NCBI GenBank assembly: GCA_030262725.1
Contig: JAJSZS010000002.1
Span: forward strand, 62,001-126,000
Direction of reading: 5' to 3'
Length of the DNA stretch: 64,000 nucleotides
Source of the DNA: Candidatus Desulfofervidus auxilii
GTDB taxonomy: Bacteria; Desulfobacterota; Desulfofervidia; Desulfofervidales; Desulfofervidaceae
Made by a program: the position numbers and the translations under genes
Part shown: piece by piece, positions 56,267 through 64,000 of the stretch
How the letters are laid out: each line of letters begins with the position of its first letter
Position numbering within the stretch: the stretch's first letter is position 1
The notes under the pieces: generated by a model
The model's database searches: none
Seen by the model: only the letters and a program-made list of their open reading frames with translations
Told to the model about the DNA's origin: nothing

Positions 56267-57670
56267 TTACTGAGTTTCAGAATCATGAGACCAGTTTTCA
56301 AAAGTCTCATCATATTCTACTTTTAAATTTTCAAAGGAGGTAAATTTATCTAAAAAGGCTAATTTTACTTTACCAATAGGACCATTTCTATGCTTTCCAA
56401 TAATAACTTCAGCAATTCCACGGTTAGGATTGTCTTCGCGTCGATTATATACTTCATCTCGGTATAAAAAGACAATCAAGTCTGCATCTTGTTCTATTGC
56501 GCCAGATTCTCTTAAATCTGCTAAGCGAGGTCTTTTATCTTCCCTTTCTTCTACACGACGATTTAATTGTGAAAGGGCTACAACTGGTACATTGAGTTCT
56601 TTAGCTAAAGCTTTTAAAGAACGAGATATTTCAGAAATTTCTTGTTCTCTTCTTTCTGCACGTCCTTTTCCCTTCATCAATTGGAGATAATCAACAATAA
56701 CTAAACCAATATTGTGTTCTGATTTTAAGCGTCTAGCCTTTGCTCGCAATTCAAGGATTGAGATGGCTGGTGTATCATCAATAAAAACTGGGGCTTCGGA
56801 TAAAAGGGTAGCTGCCTCAGTTAATAATTGCCAATCATGGTCTGCCAAAAAACCAGAGCGGAATTTTTGAGTATCTACTTTTGCTTCAGCACAAAGCATA
56901 CGGATTGCTACTTGTTCTTTAGACATCTCTAAAGAAAAAACAGCTACAGGTATTCGATGTTTAATAGCAGCATTGGCAGCAATATTAAGGGCAAAGGCTG
57001 TTTTACCCATGCTAGGACGTCCTGCTACAATAATTAAATCTGCTGGTTGCAAACCAGAAGTAAGTCTATCAAAATCTGTAAAACCTGTAGGTACTCCAGT
57101 AATATAATTACCTTTTTGCGAAAATGACTGTAGAGTTTCAAAAGTATCTTTAATAATATCCTTTAAAGGGAAATAAGGTGTTTGGATACGTTGTCCAGCT
57201 ACTTCAAAAATTGCTCGTTCAGACCTATCTAATATTTCTTCTACATCATCTGTAGAAGAAAGACACTGTTCAATAATCTCTGAAGCACAGGCAATAAGTT
57301 TTCTCAAAATAGCTTTTTCTTTAACAATTTTAGCATAATAGGCAATATTAGAAGCAGTAGGAATAGCTTCTACTAATGAAGCTAAGTAAGTAGCACCACC
57401 AATTTCTTCTAATTCTCCCTTATTTTGAAGATATTCACTTACAGTAACTAAATCTATTGGCTGATTTTGTTCAAAAAGCTCTAAATAGGCTCGAAAAATT
57501 TTTCTATGAGTATCTCTATAAAAGTCTTCATCTTTTATTGTTTCCAACACTTGATAAAGGGCTTCATTGTCAATGAGAATTCCACCTAAAACAGCTTGTT
57601 CAGCTTCAAGATTATGTGGTAAACTTTTTTGAAAAAAATCAATATTTTTAACTTTTGTAGCTACTTTCAT
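56267..57670 (-). CDS. dnaB: replicative DNA helicase DnaB
   Basis: DnaB is the hexameric helicase that unwinds DNA ahead of the fork. The 467 residues have the N-terminal dimer domain (SLPHNLEAEQAVLGGILID), linker and a RecA-like ATPase with Walker A GRPSMGKT at 217-224. Walker B is VIVDYLQLMKG, and H4-like and DLRESGAIEQDADLI segments follow. No intein is present. It starts one base before the rplI stop end and is read from the rpsF promoter, a conserved bacterial order. Confidence 0.96.
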   Translation of the reverse strand: MKVATKVKNIDFFQKSLPHNLEAEQAVLGGILIDNEALYQVLETIKDEDFYRDTHRKIFRAYLELFEQNQPIDLVTVSEYLQNKGELEEIGGATYLASLVEAIPTASNIAYYAKIVKEKAILRKLIACASEIIEQCLSSTDDVEEILDRSERAIFEVAGQRIQTPYFPLKDIIKDTFETLQSFSQKGNYITGVPTGFTDFDRLTSGLQPADLIIVAGRPSMGKTAFALNIAANAAIKHRIPVAVFSLEMSKEQVAIRMLCAEAKVDTQKFRSGFLADHDWQLLTEAATLLSEAPVFIDDTPAISILELRAKARRLKSEHNIGLVIVDYLQLMKGKGRAERREQEISEISRSLKALAKELNVPVVALSQLNRRVEEREDKRPRLADLRESGAIEQDADLIVFLYRDEVYNRREDNPNRGIAEVIIGKHRNGPIGKVKLAFLDKFTSFENLKVEYDETFENWSHDSETQ

Positions 57671-58114
57671 TTAGGCTCCTACTACTTTTATCTTCAAAAA
57701 TGCCTGAACTTCAGAATGTAATTTGATAGGTATCTCATACTCTCCTATACGTTTGATAGGTTCTTCTAAAAGTATTTTCTTTTTGTCTAAAGTTATTCCT
57801 TTTTCTTCTAATGCTTTCACAATATCCATAGAAGTTACGGATCCAAAGATTTTTCCTTCTTCTCCTACTTGTTTTAAAATTTCACAAGTAATAGTTGCTA
57901 ATTTAGCTGCTAAAGCTTCAGCTCTATGTTTTTCCCTTTCCCGTTTTCGCAAAAGTATTTTTCTTTCTTCTTCAATAGCTTTTATATTTTTATGTGTTGC
58001 AGGAATGGCCTTCTTTTGTGGAATAAGATAATTTCGTGCATAACCATCTGCTACCTCTACTAAATCGCCCATTTTACCTAATGAAGGAATATCCTCCCTC
58101 AGAATCACTTTCAT
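57671..58114 (-). CDS. rplI: 50S ribosomal protein L9
   Basis: A 147-residue bL9: VILREDIPSLGKMGDLVEVA and DGYARNYLIPQKKAIPAT in the N-terminal domain, then a long basic helix (KILLRKREREKHRAEALAAK) and the C-terminal GKIFGSVTSMDIVKALEEKG. Conserved order with rpsR and dnaB. Confidence 0.97.
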   Translation of the reverse strand: MKVILREDIPSLGKMGDLVEVADGYARNYLIPQKKAIPATHKNIKAIEEERKILLRKREREKHRAEALAAKLATITCEILKQVGEEGKIFGSVTSMDIVKALEEKGITLDKKKILLEEPIKRIGEYEIPIKLHSEVQAFLKIKVVGA

Positions 58115-58128
58115 TTTTTTCCTCCATT

Positions 58129-58380
58129 TTATCTATGGCCAATGGTAGTATAAGGTAAAAGGGCAAGATGACGTGCTCTTTTAATAGCTAAAGTAAGTTG
58201 TCTTTGGTGTCTGGCACAATTGCCAGAGATGCGTCTAGGAATGATTTTGCCTCTGTCTGTAATAAATTGTCTTAAGACATCTACATTTTTATAAGAAATT
58301 TTAAGATTTGGATCAGCACAAAATCTACAAAATTTACGTCTAACATAAAATTTCCTTTTTGTAGCATTATTTGTAGTCAT
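58129..58380 (-). CDS. rpsR: 30S ribosomal protein S18
   Basis: An 83-residue bS18 with the family core [20 protein letters not shown] and [20 protein letters not shown]. The CRFC pair and a later Cys suggest the zinc-binding version. It lies between rpsF and rplI. Confidence 0.97.
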   Translation of the reverse strand: MTTNNATKRKFYVRRKFCRFCADPNLKISYKNVDVLRQFITDRGKIIPRRISGNCARHQRQLTLAIKRARHLALLPYTTIGHR

Positions 58381-58398
58381 AAAATCACCTCCTTATTT

Positions 58399-58731
58399 TT
58401 ATGCTGCTTTTACTTCTATTTGAGAGCTATCAATCTCTTTTTTAGATGTTTTAAAACTTAGAAATCTTATAATACGGTCATCTATTTTAATGTTTCTTTC
58501 TACTTCCTCAATAGTTTCTGGTCTTCCATAATAATGGAAAACAGCATAATAGCCTTTTCTTTTATGTTTTACTTTAAAAGCCAAAGTTTTAATACCCCAT
58601 TTTTCTATCTCTTTAACTATTCCATTATGCTTTTTTATAATTTCTTCAAATTTTGATAATACTTTTTCTATTTCTGCTTCAGAAAGTTCTGGGTCTAATA
58701 CTATTACTGTTTCATATTCCCTCAGCTTCAT
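58399..58731 (-). CDS. rpsF: 30S ribosomal protein S6
   Basis: A 110-residue bS6: YETVIVLDPELSEAEIEKVL, KHNGIVKEIEKWGIKTLAFK and KRKGYYAVFHYYGRPETIEE. GGAGGGGAGG precedes the start. It heads the rpsF-rpsR-rplI-dnaB operon. Confidence 0.97.
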   Translation of the reverse strand: MKLREYETVIVLDPELSEAEIEKVLSKFEEIIKKHNGIVKEIEKWGIKTLAFKVKHKRKGYYAVFHYYGRPETIEEVERNIKIDDRIIRFLSFKTSKKEIDSSQIEVKAA

Positions 58732-58757
58732 CCTCCCCTCCTTATCAAAACCCGATT

Positions 58758-58786
58758 TGTATATTATGCTTGTTCTTCTTTGTCAA
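58758..58786 (-). promoter_or_regulatory. rpsF operon promoter
   Basis: On the minus strand TTGACA (58786-58781), 17 bases, TATACA (58763-58758). It lies 27 bases upstream of the rpsF ATG, leaving a short leader with the ribosome binding site. Confidence 0.75.
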
Positions 58787-58874
58787 GCCAATTAAATACA
58801 TCATCTCTAAAAAACTATTTCCTGTCAAGTTTTTAAATCTTGAGTAGCAGTTTGAAATATGTTAAAAAGTTTTT

Positions 58875-60233
58875 ATGGAAGAACTTTCTCTTTTTTCTGT
58901 TCCACGCCCACACATTTATACTGTTAGTGAATTAACTGAAGCCATAAGGCAAATTCTTGAAACTGAATTTCCTTTTGTTTGGGTAGAAGGAGAAATTTCT
59001 AATAGCCGCTGTCCCCTTTCTGGTCATTTTTATTTCACTTTAAAAGACGATAAGGCACAAATTTCTGCTATTTTATTTAAAAATCAACGGCGCTTACTTC
59101 ATTTTGAACCAGAGGACGGACTTAAAGTTATTTGTCAAGGTCGTATTACTGTTTATCCTCCTCATGGTAATTACCGTCTAGTTGTAGAATATTTAGAGCC
59201 AAAAGGTTATGGTGCATTACAGTTAGCTTTTGAGCAGTTAAAGAAAAAACTTAGCAAAGAGGGGCTTTTTGATCAAGCTATAAAAAAGCCCCTTCCTGTT
59301 TTACCTAGACGCATTGCTGTTATTACTTCTCCTGTTGGGGCAGCTATTAGAGATTTTTTACGTATTTTATTTAAAAAATCTCAAAATATTCATGTTTTTA
59401 TTTATCCTGTCAGAGTACAAGGAGAGGGGGCAGCAAAAGAAATAGCACAGGCAATCTTTGATTTAAATCGTTTAGGATGGGCTGAATTGATTGTTCTTAC
59501 TCGTGGTGGTGGTTCATTAGAAGATCTTTGGGCATTTAATGAAGAAATTGTAGCTAGAGCTATTCATGCCTCACATATTCCTATTATCTCAGCTATTGGT
59601 CATGAAGTAGATTTTACTATTTCAGATATGGTTGCCGATATAAGGGCAGCCACACCAACAGCTGCGGCAGAGATGATTGGAAAAAAGCAAGAAGAGTTTG
59701 GAATTTTTCTTGAGGATATTTATAAAAGGATGATTCAGACTTTTAAAAAACAATTAGAGACATCAAAATTACATATTGAACATTTTTTAAATCGCTTAAG
59801 ACGACCTCAACTTATAACTTATCGTTTGCGTTTAGATGAACTCACACAAACTCTTTTGCGTTTACAACAACATGCTCAGGAAAGGCGCTATACTATTTTA
59901 AAAAATTTAATGGAAAGACTTCTTCTTTGTCATCCTAAACGTCAGCTTCAAAAATATAGTGAAATTTTTTCTCAGAAAGAAAAAGAGATTATTTTACGTT
60001 ATAAGCACCTTTTATCTCGTAAAAAGCAAACATTGCGAGAAATGGAACAAAGATTAAATGCATTAAGCCCCCTTAATGTTTTAAAACGTGGTTATGCATT
60101 AGCCTTTAGTTTCCCTGAAAAAAGGCTTATTAAATCTGTAAATCAAGTTAATTTAGGAGAGAAAATGCTTATTAAATTAGCAGATGGTGAAATAAGAGCA
60201 AAAACGGAGGAAAAATATGACACTTCCTTTTGA
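58875..60233 (+). CDS. xseA: exodeoxyribonuclease VII large subunit
   Basis: XseA degrades single-stranded DNA with XseB. The 452 residues show an OB-fold N-terminal domain (YTVSELTEAIRQILETEF, VWVEGEISNSRCPLSGHFYF) and the conserved PRRIAVITSPVGAAIRDFLR, LTRGGGSLEDLWAFN and ADIRAATPTAAAEM segments. A long coiled C-terminus follows. It has no clear Shine-Dalgarno. Its end overlaps xseB by 17 bases. Confidence 0.95.
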   Translation: MEELSLFSVPRPHIYTVSELTEAIRQILETEFPFVWVEGEISNSRCPLSGHFYFTLKDDKAQISAILFKNQRRLLHFEPEDGLKVICQGRITVYPPHGNYRLVVEYLEPKGYGALQLAFEQLKKKLSKEGLFDQAIKKPLPVLPRRIAVITSPVGAAIRDFLRILFKKSQNIHVFIYPVRVQGEGAAKEIAQAIFDLNRLGWAELIVLTRGGGSLEDLWAFNEEIVARAIHASHIPIISAIGHEVDFTISDMVADIRAATPTAAAEMIGKKQEEFGIFLEDIYKRMIQTFKKQLETSKLHIEHFLNRLRRPQLITYRLRLDELTQTLLRLQQHAQERRYTILKNLMERLLLCHPKRQLQKYSEIFSQKEKEIILRYKHLLSRKKQTLREMEQRLNALSPLNVLKRGYALAFSFPEKRLIKSVNQVNLGEKMLIKLADGEIRAKTEEKYDTSF

Positions 60234-60465
60234 AGAAGCTATAAAACGTTTAGAAGAGATTGTTAAAAAGTTAGAGGCAGGTGAAATTCCATTAGAAGAA
60301 TCTTTAAAACTATTTGAAGAGGGAATGAATCTTATCCGTTATTGTCAGCAAAAGCTTGATGAAGTAGAAAAAAAGGTAGAATTACTTGTAAAAAATGAGA
60401 GAGGAGAGTTTGAAACAAAACCTTTTAATCCTGAGTCAAGTCTTACTGATACACAGGTAGAGTGA
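60217..60465 (+). CDS. xseB: exodeoxyribonuclease VII small subunit
   Basis: The 82-residue partner of XseA: LPFEEAIKRLEEIVKKLEAG, EIPLEESLKLFEEGMNLI and a basic tail. AACGGAGGAAAA before the ATG is a strong ribosome binding site inside xseA. The TGA overlaps the next ATG (TGATG). Confidence 0.95.
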   Translation: MTLPFEEAIKRLEEIVKKLEAGEIPLEESLKLFEEGMNLIRYCQQKLDEVEKKVELLVKNERGEFETKPFNPESSLTDTQVE

Positions 60466-61361
60466 TGGAATTTGATTTAAAGACGTATTTAGAAGAAAAA
60501 AAGGCAATAGTAGAAACAGCATTAGAGAATTATTTAGCTCAAGAGGGAGGAGTTTATCAAGAGATACTTGAGGCAATGCGATATACCCTTTTTGCTGGTG
60601 GAAAGCGTTTACGTCCTATTCTTTGTCTTACAGCCTGTAAAGTAGTTGGAGGAGAAGAAGAAATAGCTTTACCAATTGCCTGTGCTTTAGAAATGATTCA
60701 CACTTATTCTCTCATTCATGATGATTTACCAGCTATGGATAATGATGATTTTCGTAGGGGTAAACCCACAAGTCATAAAGTATTTGGTGAAGCTATGGCT
60801 ATTTTAGCTGGTGATGCTTTGCTTACACAGGCATTTTATTTGCTTTCACATCCCAGTTTATTGGAAAAAATAAGTGCAGATCGTTTGTTAAAAGTAATCA
60901 ATATTATTGCTACTGCTGCTGGTTATAAAGGGATGATTACTGGTCAAGTAATGGATTTAAAGGCTACTGGACAGAAAATAAATATGGAAACTTTAGAAAA
61001 TATGCATAGACATAAAACAGGTGCTCTTATTATTGCTTCAGTAAAAAGTGGTGCAATTATTGGTGGAGGCAGTTTTTCAGAAATAAAAGCTCTTTCTGAA
61101 TATGCTCATCAGATTGGTCTTGCTTTTCAGATTGTAGATGATATTTTAGATGTAGAGGGAAATTCAAAAGAAATGGGAAAAATGGCAGGTAGTGATGAAG
61201 CAAAACAAAAAAGTACTTATGTGAGTTTATTAGGTTTGGAAAAGGCAAAAATGGCAGCGGAGAATTGTATTAAAAAGGCTATTGAAGCCTTAAAAAATTT
61301 TGATAAAAAGGCTGATCCTTTAAGAGCCTTAGCTTATTATATCAAGGAGAGAAAAAAGTGA
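60465..61361 (+). CDS. ispA: short-chain polyprenyl (farnesyl) diphosphate synthase
   Basis: A 298-residue prenyl chain synthase that adds isopentenyl units to make geranyl or farnesyl diphosphate. FARM and SARM metal motifs are visible: [10 protein letters not shown] and later [11 protein letters not shown]. The [14 protein letters not shown] and [15 protein letters not shown] blocks are typical, and so is [14 protein letters not shown]. Start ATG 60465 overlaps the xseB stop. Its stop overlaps the GTG of dxs (GTGA), so the isoprenoid enzymes are coupled. Confidence 0.93.
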   Translation: MEFDLKTYLEEKKAIVETALENYLAQEGGVYQEILEAMRYTLFAGGKRLRPILCLTACKVVGGEEEIALPIACALEMIHTYSLIHDDLPAMDNDDFRRGKPTSHKVFGEAMAILAGDALLTQAFYLLSHPSLLEKISADRLLKVINIIATAAGYKGMITGQVMDLKATGQKINMETLENMHRHKTGALIIASVKSGAIIGGGSFSEIKALSEYAHQIGLAFQIVDDILDVEGNSKEMGKMAGSDEAKQKSTYVSLLGLEKAKMAAENCIKKAIEALKNFDKKADPLRALAYYIKERKK

Positions 61362-63280
61362 TTTTAGAAAGGATAAATTCTCCTGCTGATTTAAAACATT
61401 TAAGTATAAAAGAATTAAAAGAATTAGCGCAAGAAATACGTCAAACAATCATTGAAACAGTATCAAAGACAGGAGGTCATTTAGCCCCTAGTTTAGGGGT
61501 AGTAGAGCTTACTTTGGCTTTACATTATGTTTTTGATACACCAAAAGATAAGATTATTTGGGATGTAGGGCATCAAAGCTATGCTCATAAGCTTATTACT
61601 GGTCGTCGTGATAAATTTCATACCTTACGACAACATGGTGGTTTAAGTGGTTTTCCTAGACGTGAGGAAAGCCCTTTTGATGTTTTTGGTACAGGACATG
61701 CAAGTACTTCTATTTCAGCTGCTTTAGGAATGGCTATAGCTCGTGATTTAAAAGGCGAAAAACACCGTGTAATTGCTGTTATTGGTGATGGTGCAATGAC
61801 AGGTGGACTTGCTTTTGAAGCCTTAAATCACGCAGGTGAATTGGATAAGGATTTAATTGTTGTTTTAAATGATAATACTATGTCTATCTCTCCTAATGTA
61901 GGTGCTATTTCTAGATTTTTAAGTCGTAAGCTTACTAGTCGTTCATTTCGTCGTTTTAAAAAAGAAATAGAAAAACTCTTTTTATCTTTACCAGCTGGTG
62001 AAAGTTTGCTTCAGTGGGCAAAACGCAGTGAGGATTCATTTATGAGTTTTTTTACTCCAGGTATGTTATTTCTTGCCTTTCATTTTGATTATCTTGGTCC
62101 TATTGATGGCCATAATTTAGAAAAACTTATTAAGACATTTTTACATGTTAAAGAAAGAGAAGGGCCAATACTTGTACATGTCTTAACAGTAAAAGGAAAG
62201 GGATATAAACCTGCAGAAAAAGACCCAACAGCATTTCATGGTATTGGGAAATTTAGTCTTGTTCCAGAAAAAACAAATAATTTAAAAGATACACGTACTT
62301 ATACACAAGTTTTTGCTGAAACACTTTTAGAATTAGCTGCTAAAGATGAAAGAATTGTGGGTATTACAGCCGCCATGCCTGAAGGTACAGGTCTTTCTTT
62401 ATTTAAAGAAAGATTTCCTGAAAGATTTTTAGATGTAGGTATTGCTGAGGAGCATGCTGTTATATTGGCAGCTGGTATGGCTGCTGCTGGTTTACGTCCA
62501 GTAGTAGCTATTTATTCTACATTTTTGCAAAGAGCATTTGATCAAATCATTCATGATGTATGCTTACAGAAATTACCTGTAGTTTTTGCTATAGACAGAG
62601 CTGGTATTGTTGGTGAAGATGGCCCTACCCATCATGGCACATTTGACCTTTCTTATCTACGCTTAATCCCAAATATGGTAGTAATGGCTCCAAAAGATGA
62701 AAATGAACTTCGACATATGTTAAAGACAGCTTTAGAATATGAAGGCCCTATTGCTTTGCGTTATCCTAGAGGTAGAGTAGTTGGTGTATCATGTGATGAG
62801 CCTTTAAAAACTTTATCTATTGGAGAAGCAGAGGTATTGGTAGAGGGAGAAGATATCCTTATTCTTGCTATTGGACAAGTAGTAATACCTGCTCTTGAGG
62901 CTGTAAGTCGTTTACAATCTGAAGGTTTTTATCCTGCCCTTATTAATGCTCGTTTTGTTAAACCATTAGATGAGGATTTAATTAAAAGAATGGCACCAAA
63001 TTTTAAAGCTATTATTACAATAGAAGAAAATGTCCTTTTTGGTGGATTTGGAAGCGCTGTGCTTGAAATTCTTTCTGATTTAAAAATATTTACACCTGTC
63101 TTTAGAATAGGTTTGCCTGATGTCTTTATTGAACATGGCCCACAATCACTTTTGCGTAAAAAATATGGTCTTGATGTTGAAGGAGTTTATCAAATAGCAA
63201 AGAATTTATTTTTAAAATATGGGACAAAAAGTAAGATTAGACAAGTTGCTTTTGGAAAGAGGTTTAGCAAAGAGTCGTGA
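61358..63280 (+). CDS. dxs: 1-deoxy-D-xylulose-5-phosphate synthase
   Basis: DXS condenses pyruvate and glyceraldehyde-3-phosphate with thiamine diphosphate to start the non-mevalonate isoprenoid route. The 640 residues have [20 protein letters not shown], the TPP loop [18 protein letters not shown] with [13 protein letters not shown], and [15 protein letters not shown]. It begins at GTG 61358, overlapping the ispA stop; no better ATG exists. Its last 62 bases overlap tlyA. Confidence 0.96.
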   Translation: MILERINSPADLKHLSIKELKELAQEIRQTIIETVSKTGGHLAPSLGVVELTLALHYVFDTPKDKIIWDVGHQSYAHKLITGRRDKFHTLRQHGGLSGFPRREESPFDVFGTGHASTSISAALGMAIARDLKGEKHRVIAVIGDGAMTGGLAFEALNHAGELDKDLIVVLNDNTMSISPNVGAISRFLSRKLTSRSFRRFKKEIEKLFLSLPAGESLLQWAKRSEDSFMSFFTPGMLFLAFHFDYLGPIDGHNLEKLIKTFLHVKEREGPILVHVLTVKGKGYKPAEKDPTAFHGIGKFSLVPEKTNNLKDTRTYTQVFAETLLELAAKDERIVGITAAMPEGTGLSLFKERFPERFLDVGIAEEHAVILAAGMAAAGLRPVVAIYSTFLQRAFDQIIHDVCLQKLPVVFAIDRAGIVGEDGPTHHGTFDLSYLRLIPNMVVMAPKDENELRHMLKTALEYEGPIALRYPRGRVVGVSCDEPLKTLSIGEAEVLVEGEDILILAIGQVVIPALEAVSRLQSEGFYPALINARFVKPLDEDLIKRMAPNFKAIITIEENVLFGGFGSAVLEILSDLKIFTPVFRIGLPDVFIEHGPQSLLRKKYGLDVEGVYQIAKNLFLKYGTKSKIRQVAFGKRFSKES

Positions 63281-63968
63281 AAGGGCAAAGGCTTTAATCC
63301 TTTGCGGTCAAGTATTAGTAAATAAAAAAGTTATTGATAAAGCAGGTACTTTAGTAGATGTTACTTCTTTAATAGAACTTAAATCTCCTGATCATCCTTA
63401 TGTTAGCCGGGGAGGGATTAAGCTTGAGGCAGCAATTAAAAATTTTAATATAAATTTAAAAGATAAAATTGCTTTAGATGTTGGTGCTTCTACAGGTGGT
63501 TTTACTGATTGCCTTTTAAAACATGGGGCAAAAAAGGTCTATGCTGTAGATGTAGGTTATGGTCTTTTAGACTGGAGATTGCGTCAAGACAAAAGAGTTA
63601 TATTAATTGAACGTCAAAATATACGATATTTACCAAAGGAAAAAATTCCTGAACCAATAGATATTGCTACTGTTGATGTTTCCTTTATTTCAGTAAAAAA
63701 AGTTATACCAAAAGTGACAGAGTTTTTAAATCCTAAAGGAGAAATAATTATTTTGATAAAACCTCAATTTGAAGTAGGAAGAGAAAAAGTAGGAAAAGGG
63801 GGCATTGTGAGAGATGAAGCAATAAGACAGGAAGCAGTAAAAGAAATAGTCAATTTTTGTAAAAAACTTGGTTTTCATATAATAGGAGTAATACCATCAC
63901 CTATCTTAGGAGCAAAAGGTAATCAAGAATATCTTGCCTATGGCAAAAAAGGAGGAAATAATGCGTAA
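63219..63968 (+). CDS. tlyA: TlyA-family RNA 2'-O-methyltransferase
   Basis: A 249-residue S4 plus FtsJ-type methyltransferase. S4 is [20 protein letters not shown] (about 5-60), and the Rossmann domain starts [20 protein letters not shown] with [16 protein letters not shown]. Catalytic Lys-Asp-type residues are in [11 protein letters not shown] and IKPQFEVG. TlyA homologues methylate 16S and 23S rRNA. It overlaps dxs by 62 bases in another frame and runs into the next gene by 8 bases. Also called hemolysin A in older databases, an unsupported label. Confidence 0.9.
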   Translation: MGQKVRLDKLLLERGLAKSRERAKALILCGQVLVNKKVIDKAGTLVDVTSLIELKSPDHPYVSRGGIKLEAAIKNFNINLKDKIALDVGASTGGFTDCLLKHGAKKVYAVDVGYGLLDWRLRQDKRVILIERQNIRYLPKEKIPEPIDIATVDVSFISVKKVIPKVTEFLNPKGEIIILIKPQFEVGREKVGKGGIVRDEAIRQEAVKEIVNFCKKLGFHIIGVIPSPILGAKGNQEYLAYGKKGGNNA

Positions 63969-64000
63969 AGACCGATTGATTCAAGAAAAAATTCATGACC
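63961..64000 (+). CDS. start of an unidentified downstream gene (partial)
   Basis: An ATG at 63961 with AGGAGG upstream opens a frame reading [13 protein letters not shown] before the window ends. It overlaps tlyA by 8 bases, in the same close packing as the genes before it. Thirteen residues are too few to name it. Confidence 0.6.
   Translation, partial: MRKDRLIQEKIHD

Overview
The window is a gene-dense, AT-rich bacterial chromosome segment. It reads like a strictly anaerobic, probably thermophilic member of the Desulfobacterota or a related deep lineage. Signs of anaerobic life are a class III ribonucleotide reductase (nrdDG), a two-gene SufBC-type Fe-S assembly system, several radical SAM or Fe-S proteins and selenocysteine use. 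The gene content brings Candidatus Desulfofervidus-like genomes to mind, but that placement is an inference that no marker here proves. No rRNA, CRISPR array or insertion sequence was seen. One tRNA-Lys(CTT) is present.

Layout. Positions 1-3.4 kb are accessory: a truncated gene, an SMC-like ATPase overlapping a small PD-(D/E)xK nuclease, wrecked toxin-antitoxin genes and an intact VapBC pair. 3.4-7.2 kb (minus): parA-parB-glgB with a near-consensus parS beside the parA promoter. 7.3-12.5 kb (minus): sufC-sufB-ykgJ-GNAT-pmbA-chaN. 12.6-15.3 kb (plus): fmdB-hemC-cobA/hemD, the entry to haem and sirohaem. 15.3-17.5 kb (minus): M23 peptidase and manganese pyrophosphatase. 17.7-24.4 kb (plus): EF-G, gatB, a tiny basic protein, rpmH-rnpA-yidD-yidC-jag. 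24.4-29.4 kb (minus): thiamine-binding-like protein, HhH glycosylase, gltX, Memo and orphan dppBC permeases. 29.4-37.1 kb (minus): a selenoprotein gene, birA, a YhcC-type radical SAM gene, nrdD-nrdG, a purD-purE fusion and a stand-alone IMP cyclohydrolase. 37.3-45 kb: a UDG-like orphan, APC permease, selB, valS, proC. 45.2-46.9 kb: a type II restriction-modification pair. 47.2-50.5 kb: a signalling cassette (PilZ-free DUF3391-like protein, HDOD, REC-GGDEF), comF and rfaE2. 50.5-53.9 kb: phosphate transport (DUF47-pit) and a class II aldolase. 53.9-58.7 kb (minus): tRNA-Lys, surE, DUF4139, dnaB-rplI-rpsR-rpsF in transcription order rpsF to dnaB. 58.9-64 kb (plus): xseA-xseB-ispA-dxs-tlyA.

The most notable item is the C_GCAxxG_C_C family gene at 29403-30092. 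It has an in-frame TGA exactly where the family's first conserved Cys belongs. The start codon overlaps the birA stop (ATGA), and a SECIS-like hairpin with a bulged UU and a GU-containing loop follows the TGA. SelB, the elongation factor that would decode it, is encoded about 10 kb away. Other items of interest are the ATPase-nuclease pair, the toxin-antitoxin graveyard, several promoters that sit so close to start codons that leaderless mRNAs are likely, and an unannotated-size Arg-rich protein in front of rpmH.
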